The notes beneath the pieces are model-generated. The model was not told the DNA's origin. It saw only the letters and a list, made by a program, of their open reading frames with translations, and searched no databases. A program made the position numbers and the translations under genes. Below, in pieces: positions 8,323 to 16,505 of a stretch of 64,000 nt of DNA. Source of the stretch: Lachnospiraceae bacterium UBA5899 (lineage in GTDB: Bacteria > Bacillota > Clostridia > Lachnospirales > Lachnospiraceae); the NCBI GenBank assembly GCA_002432425.1, contig DJEL01000031.1, positions 158,725-222,724 on the forward strand. The letters run 5' to 3'. The number at the start of each line of letters is the position of its first letter. The first letter of the stretch is position 1.

Positions 8323-9405
8323 TTATTCCTCATTTCTATTTTTTTCTATTTCGGCATACTGGGCATCCCGGTCCGCCTCGTAGGCCTGCCGTTTTACATC
8401 CCATTCTGCCTCTAAAGCGGCATCTCCCCGGCGGCTTTCTATGCCGCACTCTTCGGAAAGAATTCTGCCGAAGTACCGAGACAGCTTTTCCGCACCGGAT
8501 AAATTCAGGTGCAGTCCCGCATCGTAGGTGTCCTCCGTGAAATCCAGTCCGATTTCATCGGTCGCCTTTAGGAAATTATAATACTTCAAATCATTTTCTT
8601 TTGCAAATACTTCTACCTGTTCTTCCCATTCATCGTACCAGTACGGGTACAGGCTGGGCGCTTTCACCAAAATCAACTCCACGCCGTTTTCCTTGCAGAG
8701 CTCGTTCATCTTTACCAGATAGGACATGGCGTTCTCGCCGAAGGTATAATCGCCCAGTGGCTTTCCTTCCGGCACATTTTCCGCCGGGCGAACATCCACG
8801 CGCATATAGTAGCCGTTATGGGTGACCGCATCTTTTTTGACAAGATAGGTAAGGTCGTCCTCCGTCAGGGAAGAATATCTCGAATGATACCGCAGGATGG
8901 GAAAAACATATTCGATAAAGTTTTCCTCCGGCAGCATGGAAGCCTCAATGGAATGTACCTTGGACATGGACCAGCGCATACCGTCCAGCGTCATGCGGTT
9001 GTACGCCTCCTTCTGGGGCTCGTTGTACTTTAAGGAAAGCACGTTGAACACAATCGCTTTGGGCTTTTCGTAGCGCAGGGTTTCTTCCATTAAATAATAG
9101 GACTGCCAGATAAGCTGCTGGGCGCTTCCGCGGATATAGCTGTTGATGCCGTATTCGTCCCAGAGCACCTGCGGGCTGATGTTTTCGTAGAGCTCGCAGT
9201 CCCCCACGAAAATCACATCATGATCCTTTTCTTCCTGATAGTATTCCGCAATCATGGCGCCCTCTACAATGTCATGCATGTATTTGGGCATGAAAAGCTG
9301 CTGCAGAAACCACAGGCTTCCGATAATAAGCACCGCGCAAAGGAGGATGCAGCCGACCCGTTTTGCGGCGGATTTCTTTTTCTTCTTTTCTTGTATTTCT
9401 GTCAT
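8323..9405 (-). CDS. Membrane-anchored SGNH/DltD-like protein
   Basis: About 360 residues: a basic N-terminus, one membrane helix at about 15-36, and an extracytoplasmic SGNH-hydrolase-like domain. The block I region reads F-V-G-D-C70-E-L, so the usual nucleophilic Ser is a Cys; the C-terminal D295-x3-H299 pair is present. Position after an MBOAT gene matches dltD, whose product completes D-alanyl transfer outside the membrane. A start at 9403-9405 has a GAGGAG site; an in-frame ATG at 9415-9417 with its own AAGGTGG site is equally possible. The fold assignment is by motif and context, since the family is divergent. Confidence 0.75.
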   Translation of the reverse strand: MTEIQEKKKKKSAAKRVGCILLCAVLIIGSLWFLQQLFMPKYMHDIVEGAMIAEYYQEEKDHDVIFVGDCELYENISPQVLWDEYGINSYIRGSAQQLIWQSYYLMEETLRYEKPKAIVFNVLSLKYNEPQKEAYNRMTLDGMRWSMSKVHSIEASMLPEENFIEYVFPILRYHSRYSSLTEDDLTYLVKKDAVTHNGYYMRVDVRPAENVPEGKPLGDYTFGENAMSYLVKMNELCKENGVELILVKAPSLYPYWYDEWEEQVEVFAKENDLKYYNFLKATDEIGLDFTEDTYDAGLHLNLSGAEKLSRYFGRILSEECGIESRRGDAALEAEWDVKRQAYEADRDAQYAEIEKNRNEE

Positions 9406-9425
9406 GGTTCTCCTCATTCCCCACC

Positions 9426-11018
9426 TTAAAACTGGTTATAGATAAACTGGCTGGCGCTGTAGCCGATGCCGTAGGCACCGAATACAAGCACCGTAAGGAA
9501 AAGTCCGTACCAGATAAGAAACCGTACCGGAAAGGCAAATCCCGCAATTTTTTCCCGCACGCTGCCACTTCTGCCGAGCATGCTGACGGTAAATAAAAGC
9601 AGGGTGCCCACAAGCAGAATGGCATAGTCCCAGACGGTAAGTCCCAGTCCCAAGAAAGTCGCGCCCGTAAGGCTCTTTACGGAGAATTTCGTAAACATGC
9701 TGCCGAACATTTTAAAAGTAAGGGGCACATCCCGGTAGCAGTCAAACATACGCAGGCAGCTCATAATGAGAACCGTGCGCACAACCTGAAACATCTTAAA
9801 CCAGGTTTTGCCTTTCACAGAAAATTTAGCATGAAACCGGTAGTATAAAGGCTCCAGCTCCTGGGAAATCATAATCACCACGAAGTTGCCGATACCCCAG
9901 GCAATGAAATTCCAGTTGGCGCCGTGCCAGATACCGGTGGTAAACCATACAATAAACGAAGCAAGGTAAACCGGAATCCGTTTGCCAATCTGCTCCCCAA
10001 AATGCTTTCTGGAAAATTTGGAAAGCTTCTGCATGGATTTGCAGATGGACAGGGGATAGAAAATATAGTCCGTAAACCACGTACCCATGGTAATGTGCCA
10101 GCGTTTCCAGTATTCCTTGATGCTCTTGGAAAAATAAGGACGGTTGAAGTTTTCCGTCACGGTAATACCCAAAGTCTGCGCCGTACCGATGGTAATGTCA
10201 ATGCCGCCGGTAAAATCCGCATACAGCTCCAGCGCATAGAAAAGCATGCCCACAAAGGCAAATGCGCCATTATAGGTTTCCGTATCCTTGATAATGGCAT
10301 TCACCGCCACAAGCATCCGGTCCGCAATCACAAGCTTCTTAAAAAATCCCCACAGAATACGTTCCAGTCCCAGCGTAATGATATGGTAATCGGCTTTGTG
10401 TTCGGTATACAAAGACTCCGCCAGGTCGCTGTAACGGCTGATGGGTCCCTGCACCAGTTGGGGGAAAAAGGACACAAAGAGCGCAAACTTTCCCAGACTG
10501 CGTTCCGCTTTTATCTTGCCCTGGTACACATCAATGAGATACCCCATGGCCTGGAAGGTATAAAAGGAAATGCCCATGGGAATCACCAAATTCACAAAGG
10601 ACAATGTCTTTTCACTGCCAAAGGCATGCAGGATGCCGTTTATATTGGATATGGTAAAGTTGGTGTACTTTATCACCGCCAGAATGCCTAAATTAAAGAG
10701 CAGGCAGACAAGCATCAGGCGGAACTGATGCTTTTTCTCGGCTTCCTTCTTCTGTTTCTTTTCTTCTCTCGTCAGTCCCTGCTTTACCGTATCAAAGGAC
10801 GCCTTGAACGCATCCTTCCTGTCCTGTATTTTCTTTGCCGCAAGGTAAGTGGTGACGGTGGTGGCACCTATGTAGAGAAGGTAAGTCCTCCCCGCTATAA
10901 AATAAAACACATAGCTTGCCAGAAGTAAAAATTTCCACTGCCATTTTTTCGGTATCAGATAGTACACGGTAAATACAATCAGCAGAAACAGCAGGAATTC
11001 ATAGGATGTAAAAAGCAT
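9426..11018 (-). CDS. MBOAT family membrane O-acyltransferase, DltB-like
   Basis: A 530-residue polytopic membrane protein of the membrane-bound O-acyltransferase family. The conserved R-x-W-H308 block and the catalytic His365 in W-H-G-A-N-W are present. In the DltB branch these enzymes take an acyl or aminoacyl group from a carrier protein and pass it across the membrane to a wall polymer; the alginate acetylase branch is the main alternative. The adenylating enzyme and carrier protein upstream and the SGNH-like gene downstream favour the DltB role. There is a charged cytoplasmic insert at about 62-97. The start is 2 bp behind the carrier protein stop. Confidence 0.87.
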   Translation of the reverse strand: MLFTSYEFLLFLLIVFTVYYLIPKKWQWKFLLLASYVFYFIAGRTYLLYIGATTVTTYLAAKKIQDRKDAFKASFDTVKQGLTREEKKQKKEAEKKHQFRLMLVCLLFNLGILAVIKYTNFTISNINGILHAFGSEKTLSFVNLVIPMGISFYTFQAMGYLIDVYQGKIKAERSLGKFALFVSFFPQLVQGPISRYSDLAESLYTEHKADYHIITLGLERILWGFFKKLVIADRMLVAVNAIIKDTETYNGAFAFVGMLFYALELYADFTGGIDITIGTAQTLGITVTENFNRPYFSKSIKEYWKRWHITMGTWFTDYIFYPLSICKSMQKLSKFSRKHFGEQIGKRIPVYLASFIVWFTTGIWHGANWNFIAWGIGNFVVIMISQELEPLYYRFHAKFSVKGKTWFKMFQVVRTVLIMSCLRMFDCYRDVPLTFKMFGSMFTKFSVKSLTGATFLGLGLTVWDYAILLVGTLLLFTVSMLGRSGSVREKIAGFAFPVRFLIWYGLFLTVLVFGAYGIGYSASQFIYNQF

Positions 11019-11020
11019 GG

Positions 11021-11254
11021 TTAGTCCTCAGCATCCATTTTGCTTACAATCAGTTCGTACAATGCTTCCGCACTGTTGAAGTTTTCCGGCACGATTTCGT
11101 TGGCACTGATAGCTACGTCGAAGGTATCGTTGATTTCGGTAATCAGCGTTACGATGTCAAAGGAGTCCAAAATGCCTCCGTCTACCAAATCGTCGCAGTT
11201 CTCAAAGTCCACATCCGGGTGTAAGTCTCTCAAAATTTCCAATAATTCGTCCAT
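11021..11254 (-). CDS. Acyl carrier protein, DltC-like
   Basis: A 77-residue carrier protein. The phosphopantetheine attachment Ser31 lies in G-I-L-D-S-F-D, close to the DltC and ACP consensus. It would carry the aminoacyl thioester made by the adenylating enzyme encoded 65 bp upstream and hand it to the MBOAT protein. I chose the ATG at 11252-11254 because AGAGGTGAT lies at optimal distance; an upstream in-frame ATG at 11276-11278 has no such site. Confidence 0.85.
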   Translation of the reverse strand: MDELLEILRDLHPDVDFENCDDLVDGGILDSFDIVTLITEINDTFDVAISANEIVPENFNSAEALYELIVSKMDAED

Positions 11255-11319
11255 AGTATCACCTCTTTCTTTTTGCATTCTATAAAAAATTTATTCTGTA
11301 AAAACAGATATTCCCATCT

Positions 11320-12834
11320 TTACTTTCCTTCCACAACCCACTGCTTTAACAGCTTCCGGTTGATTTTGCCGTTGGCGGTAAAGGGCATGCTCTCTAACTT
11401 CTTTATTTTATTGGGAAGCATGTAACGGGGCAGTTTGTCGCGCAGGGTCTTTGTCAGCTCCGCTGCTTCCATATCCCCTACAAAATATAACACAATCTTC
11501 TGGTTGGCGTCATCGTATACACAGCCGGAAAGCTTGATGCAGGGAAGCAGGTTCACATTGGCTTCGATTTCGCCCAGTTCAATACGGTGTCCCATGTGTT
11601 TAATCTGGTAATCCTTCCGGGACACAAACACCAGCTCTCCGTATTCGTTCTTTCTGCCGATGTCGCCGGTGCGGTAAATGATTTCCGGATATGCCTTGTT
11701 TAACGGGTTCTGCACATAGCATTCCTTCGTCTTTTCCCAGTTGTTGTAATAGCCTAAAGTCACGGAAGTTCCGCGGATGCAGATTTCGCCCTCTTCCCCG
11801 TCCGCCGCGGGTTCATCCTTTTCGTTCAGCAGCAGGATTTCCGTATTCTTAAAGGGTCTGCCGATGGGAATGGCTTCGTCTAAGGCAAATTCCCGGGTTA
11901 CCGGATAGTAGCAGCACATGCCGGTGCCTTCCGTGGGGCCGTAAAGGTTAAAGAACTTTGCTTCCGGCAGCACTTCCCGCCACATTTTGAACTGCTTTAT
12001 GGGAAATACCTCGCTGCCGAACGCCACGGTATGTAAGTGCTTCGGGGTCACGGTGTCAAAGGTCTTAAAGGCGGAAATCATGGTCAGTGCCGATACCACC
12101 CAGCAGATGGTATTGATTTTCTTTTCGTTCATGTATTCCACTAACTTCACAGGGAACATGAAGTACTTGTGGGGAATCAAATAGGTTGTGGCGCCGAATT
12201 TCAGGGTCGGATACAGTTCCTTTAAGCAGGCATCGAAGTATAGCGGCGTCTGATTGCCGAATACGGTGTCCTCATTAAAAGAAAGAACTTCGGAAAGCTG
12301 CTCAATGTAGTCCAGCACGGAACGGTGGCAGGCGCAGACGCCCTTGGGCACACCCGTGGAACCGGAAGTAAACACAATGTAAAGCGGGTCGGTATCAATG
12401 GCTTTGTCCCGGATTTCCGCTAATTTTTCCAGGTCCTGGGAATGTTCCTTAATGTCTTCAAAATTTAAGATTTCACCGGTAAAGGTAAGCTTTTCCGCCG
12501 CTTCCCTCATGGCATCGTCGCAAATCAGTACTCTCGGCTTGCAGTTTTCCAGTATCAGGTTAATTCTTGCCGCCGGCATTTCCTCGTCAATGGGCACATA
12601 AAAGCAGCCCGCATCAATGACGGAGAAAAAGGTCGCAATGGTGCGGGGACTCTTTTTCATAAAAACAATCACCGGCTCTTTGTAATAGCCCTTTTCCGCC
12701 AGGCAGGATGCCGTATTTTTGATAATCGTATCCAGTTCCCGGAAGGTGTACTGCACTTCCTCATCGGCAAACGCCAGCTTATCCGGCACTCTCTTTACCG
12801 TGGCATCCAGATAATCCAACACATGATTTTGCAT
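11320..12834 (-). CDS. Amino acid adenylation enzyme, DltA-like
   Basis: A 504-residue stand-alone adenylation domain with all core motifs: A3 F155-T-S-G-S-T-G-V-P-K, A5 Y298-G-P-T-E-G, the T-G-D and R-K-D-Y-Q-I-K-H region, and the A10 lysine motif N-G-K-I-N-R-K at the C-terminus. It should activate an amino acid with ATP and load it on the carrier protein downstream. Asp201, expected to bind the amino group, is present. By eye, the position equal to the selectivity Cys of Bacillus DltA is Gly273, so D-alanine is likely but not certain as substrate. The ATG at 12832-12834 has a GAGGAAG site; 11 upstream in-frame codons lack one. Confidence 0.85.
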   Translation of the reverse strand: MQNHVLDYLDATVKRVPDKLAFADEEVQYTFRELDTIIKNTASCLAEKGYYKEPVIVFMKKSPRTIATFFSVIDAGCFYVPIDEEMPAARINLILENCKPRVLICDDAMREAAEKLTFTGEILNFEDIKEHSQDLEKLAEIRDKAIDTDPLYIVFTSGSTGVPKGVCACHRSVLDYIEQLSEVLSFNEDTVFGNQTPLYFDACLKELYPTLKFGATTYLIPHKYFMFPVKLVEYMNEKKINTICWVVSALTMISAFKTFDTVTPKHLHTVAFGSEVFPIKQFKMWREVLPEAKFFNLYGPTEGTGMCCYYPVTREFALDEAIPIGRPFKNTEILLLNEKDEPAADGEEGEICIRGTSVTLGYYNNWEKTKECYVQNPLNKAYPEIIYRTGDIGRKNEYGELVFVSRKDYQIKHMGHRIELGEIEANVNLLPCIKLSGCVYDDANQKIVLYFVGDMEAAELTKTLRDKLPRYMLPNKIKKLESMPFTANGKINRKLLKQWVVEGK

Positions 12835-12906
12835 GGTTCTTCCTCGTTTTCCGGGCAGGGTGCTCATTTTCCGCCGTATGCGGCCGCACCTGTTCCGCCC
12901 TTATCT

Positions 12907-13623
12907 TTATCGGGTAATCAGTTCGTTATATTCTTCTTTTAAGGCAGCACAGGACTCCACGCTGCATTTGGCAAGCACTTCCATGACATCCAAGAAGTCT
13001 GCCTGCATGGGATAATCCCGTTTAATCAGGGACAGCTCCGTGCATCCGAGCAGAATGACTTCCGCCCCTTTCCGGTGCAGTTCGTCCGCTACCGTCTGAA
13101 ATTTCTCCATGTCCGCGGGCTTTCCCGCTTTCACATTCCGGTAAATCAGATCCATCACATACGCCTGCCCCGTTTCTCCGGGATAAACAGCCGTCATGTT
13201 TTTCTTCTGCAGTTCCTCCGTAAAAAGTCCGGTGCGCACCGTGCCGTCTGTTGCCATAATGCCGGCGCTTTTGCACCCCCTGTCGGAAAGGTACTTCACC
13301 GTTTCCGCTATGCCGTGGATGATGGGCACCCGGATGGCTTTTTCCAATTCGTCATGAAAATAGTGGGCGGTAATGCAGGGAATGGCAATCCTTGTGGCGT
13401 GCTGCTCCACCAGCGCCTTTCCCACCTCTATCATGGCAGGCAGCGGGCTCTCCTTGCTTTCCCCCAGAATGTATTTTGTCCGGTCGGGAGTGGAGGGTCT
13501 GCTGTAGATAATCATATCTATATGCTCTTGGTCCGTGTCAGCCTGCGTCATTTTCGTGACAAGTTCCATAAAATATGCAGTTGCCATGGGGCCGAGCCCT
13601 CCGATAATACCCAGTCTGTTCAT
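12907..13623 (-). CDS. Aspartate/glutamate racemase family protein
   Basis: A 238-residue PLP-independent racemase of the aspartate/broad-specificity (YgeA/RacX-type) branch. The two catalytic cysteines are in I-P-C83-I-T-A-H and L-G-C194-T-E-L, and the glycine-rich G-I-I-G-G-L-G-P is at the N-terminus. It would interconvert L- and D-amino acids. It sits directly before the adenylating enzyme, so it may supply the D-amino acid that enzyme activates; this is inference. The start is uncertain: ATG at 13621-13623 or an in-frame TTG 12 bases upstream, both with weak ribosome binding sites. Confidence 0.83.
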   Translation of the reverse strand: MNRLGIIGGLGPMATAYFMELVTKMTQADTDQEHIDMIIYSRPSTPDRTKYILGESKESPLPAMIEVGKALVEQHATRIAIPCITAHYFHDELEKAIRVPIIHGIAETVKYLSDRGCKSAGIMATDGTVRTGLFTEELQKKNMTAVYPGETGQAYVMDLIYRNVKAGKPADMEKFQTVADELHRKGAEVILLGCTELSLIKRDYPMQADFLDVMEVLAKCSVESCAALKEEYNELITR

Positions 13624-13643
13624 CGTATCTGCCAATCTTTCTT

Positions 13644-15284
13644 TTACTGAATGTCTGTATAAATCGTTCTGTCGTAGTTGTGGCTGCGGTAATGGGCATT
13701 GGAATATTCCATCAGGGTCGCATCGTCCACATAGCAGAAACGGGGATGGTCGGTGCGGGGACAGGTATCAAAATGGTACCAGCCTTCGCCGATGTCCACC
13801 AGGTTCCAGAAGTGCTGCGAACGGGTGGGGATTTTTTCAATGTCGCGGTTGGCAATACCGGCTCTCGTCAGAAGCTCCTTGGATGTGGCAAAATACACAT
13901 AGCAGTCGCCCTGATGCAGCGCCAGTCCTTCATAGGCGCCCCGTATCCAGTCGCCCTTTTCCGAATAATTGATATAGGAAACATGGGTGCGTACCCAGTC
14001 ATAAATCGCCACTAATTTATCATAGTCCGACATTTCGGGCGTGATGATGTTTGCCAGCACCTTGTCCGCCAGCACATCCACTTCTTCCTGTGTGTAGGCA
14101 TGCTTGCGCACCGTCAGGGTAATCGTCTGACTGGTTTCGTTGCCCGCCCTGTCCTTTGCGGAATAGGTCACGGGATAGTTTCCCTCCGTATTTAAATCCA
14201 CGCCGCTGCTGTCCACCTGCAGTTCAATGTCCTCATCGCAGTTGTCCGTTACCGTAACGCCCGTTTTGTAGCTGGCGCCGTCTCCGATGTAAACCGTCCG
14301 GTTGGCAACGCCCTTCATCACCGGCGCTTCGGTATCTTCTTTTAAGGTAAGGGTGGTCTGTGCTTTCGTAGTGTTGCCTCCCTCATCCTCTGCTACAATC
14401 ACGACCTCCTGTGTGCCTTCCGCAAGCACCGGGTCAGTGTCAAAATAAAAGGTCAGCACCGTGGCATCCTCCGCCTCCGTCACAAACTGCTCTGCCGTAA
14501 GCAGACTGGTGGTATACGCCGATACCTCATGCACCGAAAAAACAGGGGGAATGGTGTCCACAATATGGAGCACACTTTCAAAAGCATGCCCTTCCGCCCG
14601 GATATACACCGTCTTTTCACCCAGCGTAAGCATATCCGCTTCGGATAAATCCGACAAAAGAACCGCTCTTCCGTCCGCTGCTTCGCCTGCGGGAAGTAAA
14701 ATCTTTATCGCTTCTTCCTGTAAGAAATCCGTAACCGTGGGCACTTCACTTCCGATTTCCAGCTCCGTTTCTTCTTTTACCGGGCTGATAAGCAGGCTGC
14801 TTTCATAAGAAGTCACGTTGCCTCCCAAATCCTCAAGAAGAACCGTCACCTTCTGTTCACCGTACCTGTAAAAATCAGGCTCCTCCTTAAAGTGCACTGT
14901 CACCGCCGTGGCATCCGTGATATTGCTGACAAAAGCATCCGCCGAAACAGCCGTGCCGTATGCCGTCTCCACTTCCGTCACATCCGCTTTGGGCGCAATG
15001 GTATCCTGTACCGTCAATATGCAATGATAATTAAAAAGCCCGGAATGAAGGGAAATTTCATAATCTCCCGGAATGGACACATCCGCCTGTACCTGCCTTG
15101 TTACAAATACGGCTTCCTTGGATGGGTCTTTCAGAAAATCCTGCGCCGTCACCGGAGTCCCGGCCTCTATGACGCAATGTTTATAGACACGCGTGGAGTA
15201 GGAATAGTACAAAGATCCTATTCCTGCTGCCACACAAAGTAGAATTCCCAGAATAATTGCTTTGGTAACTTTCCTGCGTTTCAT
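13644..15284 (-). CDS. Secreted transglutaminase-like protein with Ig-like domains
   Basis: A 546-residue protein with an N-terminal membrane anchor (about 8-28). Several Ig-like beta domains follow, the last of them a clear DUF5011-type domain at about 315-395 with the D-N-C-D and D-R-A-G-N-E-T motifs. A C-terminal transglutaminase-like domain has a complete triad: Cys461 in Q-G-D-C-Y, His491 and Asp506. Such proteins act outside the membrane and may cleave or link peptides or wall components. It lies between the Crh-like gene and the racemase with gaps of about 20 bp, so it is probably in the same operon. Confidence 0.85.
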   Translation of the reverse strand: MKRRKVTKAIILGILLCVAAGIGSLYYSYSTRVYKHCVIEAGTPVTAQDFLKDPSKEAVFVTRQVQADVSIPGDYEISLHSGLFNYHCILTVQDTIAPKADVTEVETAYGTAVSADAFVSNITDATAVTVHFKEEPDFYRYGEQKVTVLLEDLGGNVTSYESSLLISPVKEETELEIGSEVPTVTDFLQEEAIKILLPAGEAADGRAVLLSDLSEADMLTLGEKTVYIRAEGHAFESVLHIVDTIPPVFSVHEVSAYTTSLLTAEQFVTEAEDATVLTFYFDTDPVLAEGTQEVVIVAEDEGGNTTKAQTTLTLKEDTEAPVMKGVANRTVYIGDGASYKTGVTVTDNCDEDIELQVDSSGVDLNTEGNYPVTYSAKDRAGNETSQTITLTVRKHAYTQEEVDVLADKVLANIITPEMSDYDKLVAIYDWVRTHVSYINYSEKGDWIRGAYEGLALHQGDCYVYFATSKELLTRAGIANRDIEKIPTRSQHFWNLVDIGEGWYHFDTCPRTDHPRFCYVDDATLMEYSNAHYRSHNYDRTIYTDIQ

Positions 15285-15306
15285 AAATAAATTCCTCCTG
15301 AATGAA

Positions 15307-15579
15307 TTATTTTGCAGGATTTTTTCCGCTTAAGTACTGTGCAATGCCTTCTACAGCGGCATCCTCGTCGTTACCTTCGGCTGTTACAACCACATTTTCG
15401 CCGGCACGGAGTCCCATGCTCATCATGCCCATGATGCTCTTGGCATTGACCTTTACCGTACCGTCTTCGGACTGCAGGTAAATCTTGGAATCATAGGTGC
15501 TTGCAACCTGTACCAGCATGGCAGCCAGAGTGGCTTCGAGACCGTTTTTCAGTTCGACCTTAATAATCTCCTTTTTCAT
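15307..15579 (-). CDS. Crh-like HPr-family protein lacking the catalytic histidine
   Basis: A 90-residue HPr-fold protein. In HPr, His15 accepts phosphate from enzyme I; here that position is Glu15 (G-L-E-A-T-L-A-A), so it cannot act in PTS sugar transport in the normal way. The regulatory serine region is kept (K-S48-I-M-G-M-M-S-M-G, equal to Ser46), the site phosphorylated by HPr kinase. Bacillus Crh has the same pattern and the same neighbours (rapZ and whiA). Phosphorylated forms assist CcpA in carbon catabolite control. Its kinase gene, hprK, starts the same gene series. Confidence 0.9.
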   Translation of the reverse strand: MKKEIIKVELKNGLEATLAAMLVQVASTYDSKIYLQSEDGTVKVNAKSIMGMMSMGLRAGENVVVTAEGNDEDAAVEGIAQYLSGKNPAK

Positions 15580-15590
15580 AACTTCCTCCT

Positions 15591-16457
15591 CTACGACCGC
15601 AGTTTTTCTGCGAGTTCGCTTAACTTCCGTAATCTATGATTGACTCCGGACTTGCCCACGGGAGGGGATAAATATTCTCCTAATTCCTTCAGGGCCGCTT
15701 CCGGATACGCAAGCCTTACCTCCGCCATTTCCCTGAGATTGTCGGGAAGACGGGAAAAACCGTAATAATCTCTTAAGTAAATAATGTCCTCCACCTGTCT
15801 TGTGGAAGCCTGCACCGTTTTCTGGATGTTGGCTGCTTCACAGTTGACCCGTCGGTTAATGGAATTTCTCATTTCCTTTAAGATACGAAGATTTTCCAGA
15901 TTCATCAGTGCCACATGCGCTTCCATGATGTTCAGAAGCTCCACGATGCCGGCACCTTCTTTCACATATACCACAAAATACTTCTTTCGGCAAACTATTT
16001 TTGCTTCAATGTCAAACTGCCCGATAATTTCCTGCAGTTGCTCCGCCTGTGGTCTGTTGTTGCACACAAATTCCAGATGATACCCCTTTGTGGGGTCGCT
16101 GATGGAGCCGCAGCTTAAAAAGGCGCCACGTATAAATGCCCTTCTGCAGCATGCCTGTTTTAAAAGGCTCGTATCGGCAGGCTTGGACAAATCACCCATA
16201 ATAGCCAGTAAATCCGCCTTTTTCTGCCCTTTTACGCCAACAACAGTATCTATATTATATGCTTTTTTCAATAATGTAAAGCCTTTTCTTAAGACTGCTT
16301 CATTTTCCGACTGAAATCCGATGGTCAGAGTCCCGTCTTCCATCAGACCGTATTGCCCCGCATAATGCAGCATGGCGGACAGCTCTGCCATCTGGCAGTG
16401 CCTTGCCGGACTGATATGCTTCGCCAGTTCTTCTTTTACTTCCGCTGAGAAAGACAT
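15591..16457 (-). CDS. whiA: DNA-binding protein WhiA
   Basis: A 288-residue WhiA: an N-terminal LAGLIDADG-like domain (about 1-190) that lacks nuclease function in the family, and a C-terminal helix-turn-helix domain (about 200-285) with the conserved R-L-A-Y-P and G-V-N-H-R-L-R-K-L motifs. In sporulating actinobacteria it controls sporulation; in Firmicutes it affects cell division and chromosome segregation. Two adjacent ATGs compete; the second (16455-16457) has the better 5-base spacing from AGGAGG. The order rapZ-whiA-crh matches Bacillus except that yvcK is missing. Confidence 0.94.
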   Translation of the reverse strand: MSFSAEVKEELAKHISPARHCQMAELSAMLHYAGQYGLMEDGTLTIGFQSENEAVLRKGFTLLKKAYNIDTVVGVKGQKKADLLAIMGDLSKPADTSLLKQACCRRAFIRGAFLSCGSISDPTKGYHLEFVCNNRPQAEQLQEIIGQFDIEAKIVCRKKYFVVYVKEGAGIVELLNIMEAHVALMNLENLRILKEMRNSINRRVNCEAANIQKTVQASTRQVEDIIYLRDYYGFSRLPDNLREMAEVRLAYPEAALKELGEYLSPPVGKSGVNHRLRKLSELAEKLRS

Positions 16458-16505
16458 CATTCCCTCCTCATTTACTACTCCTGCAGCCTTTTTCCATAAA
16501 GCTCC

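Noticed and set aside
11255..11319. A small dltX-like gene near the ligase
   Set aside because: The gaps around the ligase and carrier genes (65 and 72 bp) are too short for a DltX reading frame, and no hydrophobic small frame with a ribosome binding site was seen.
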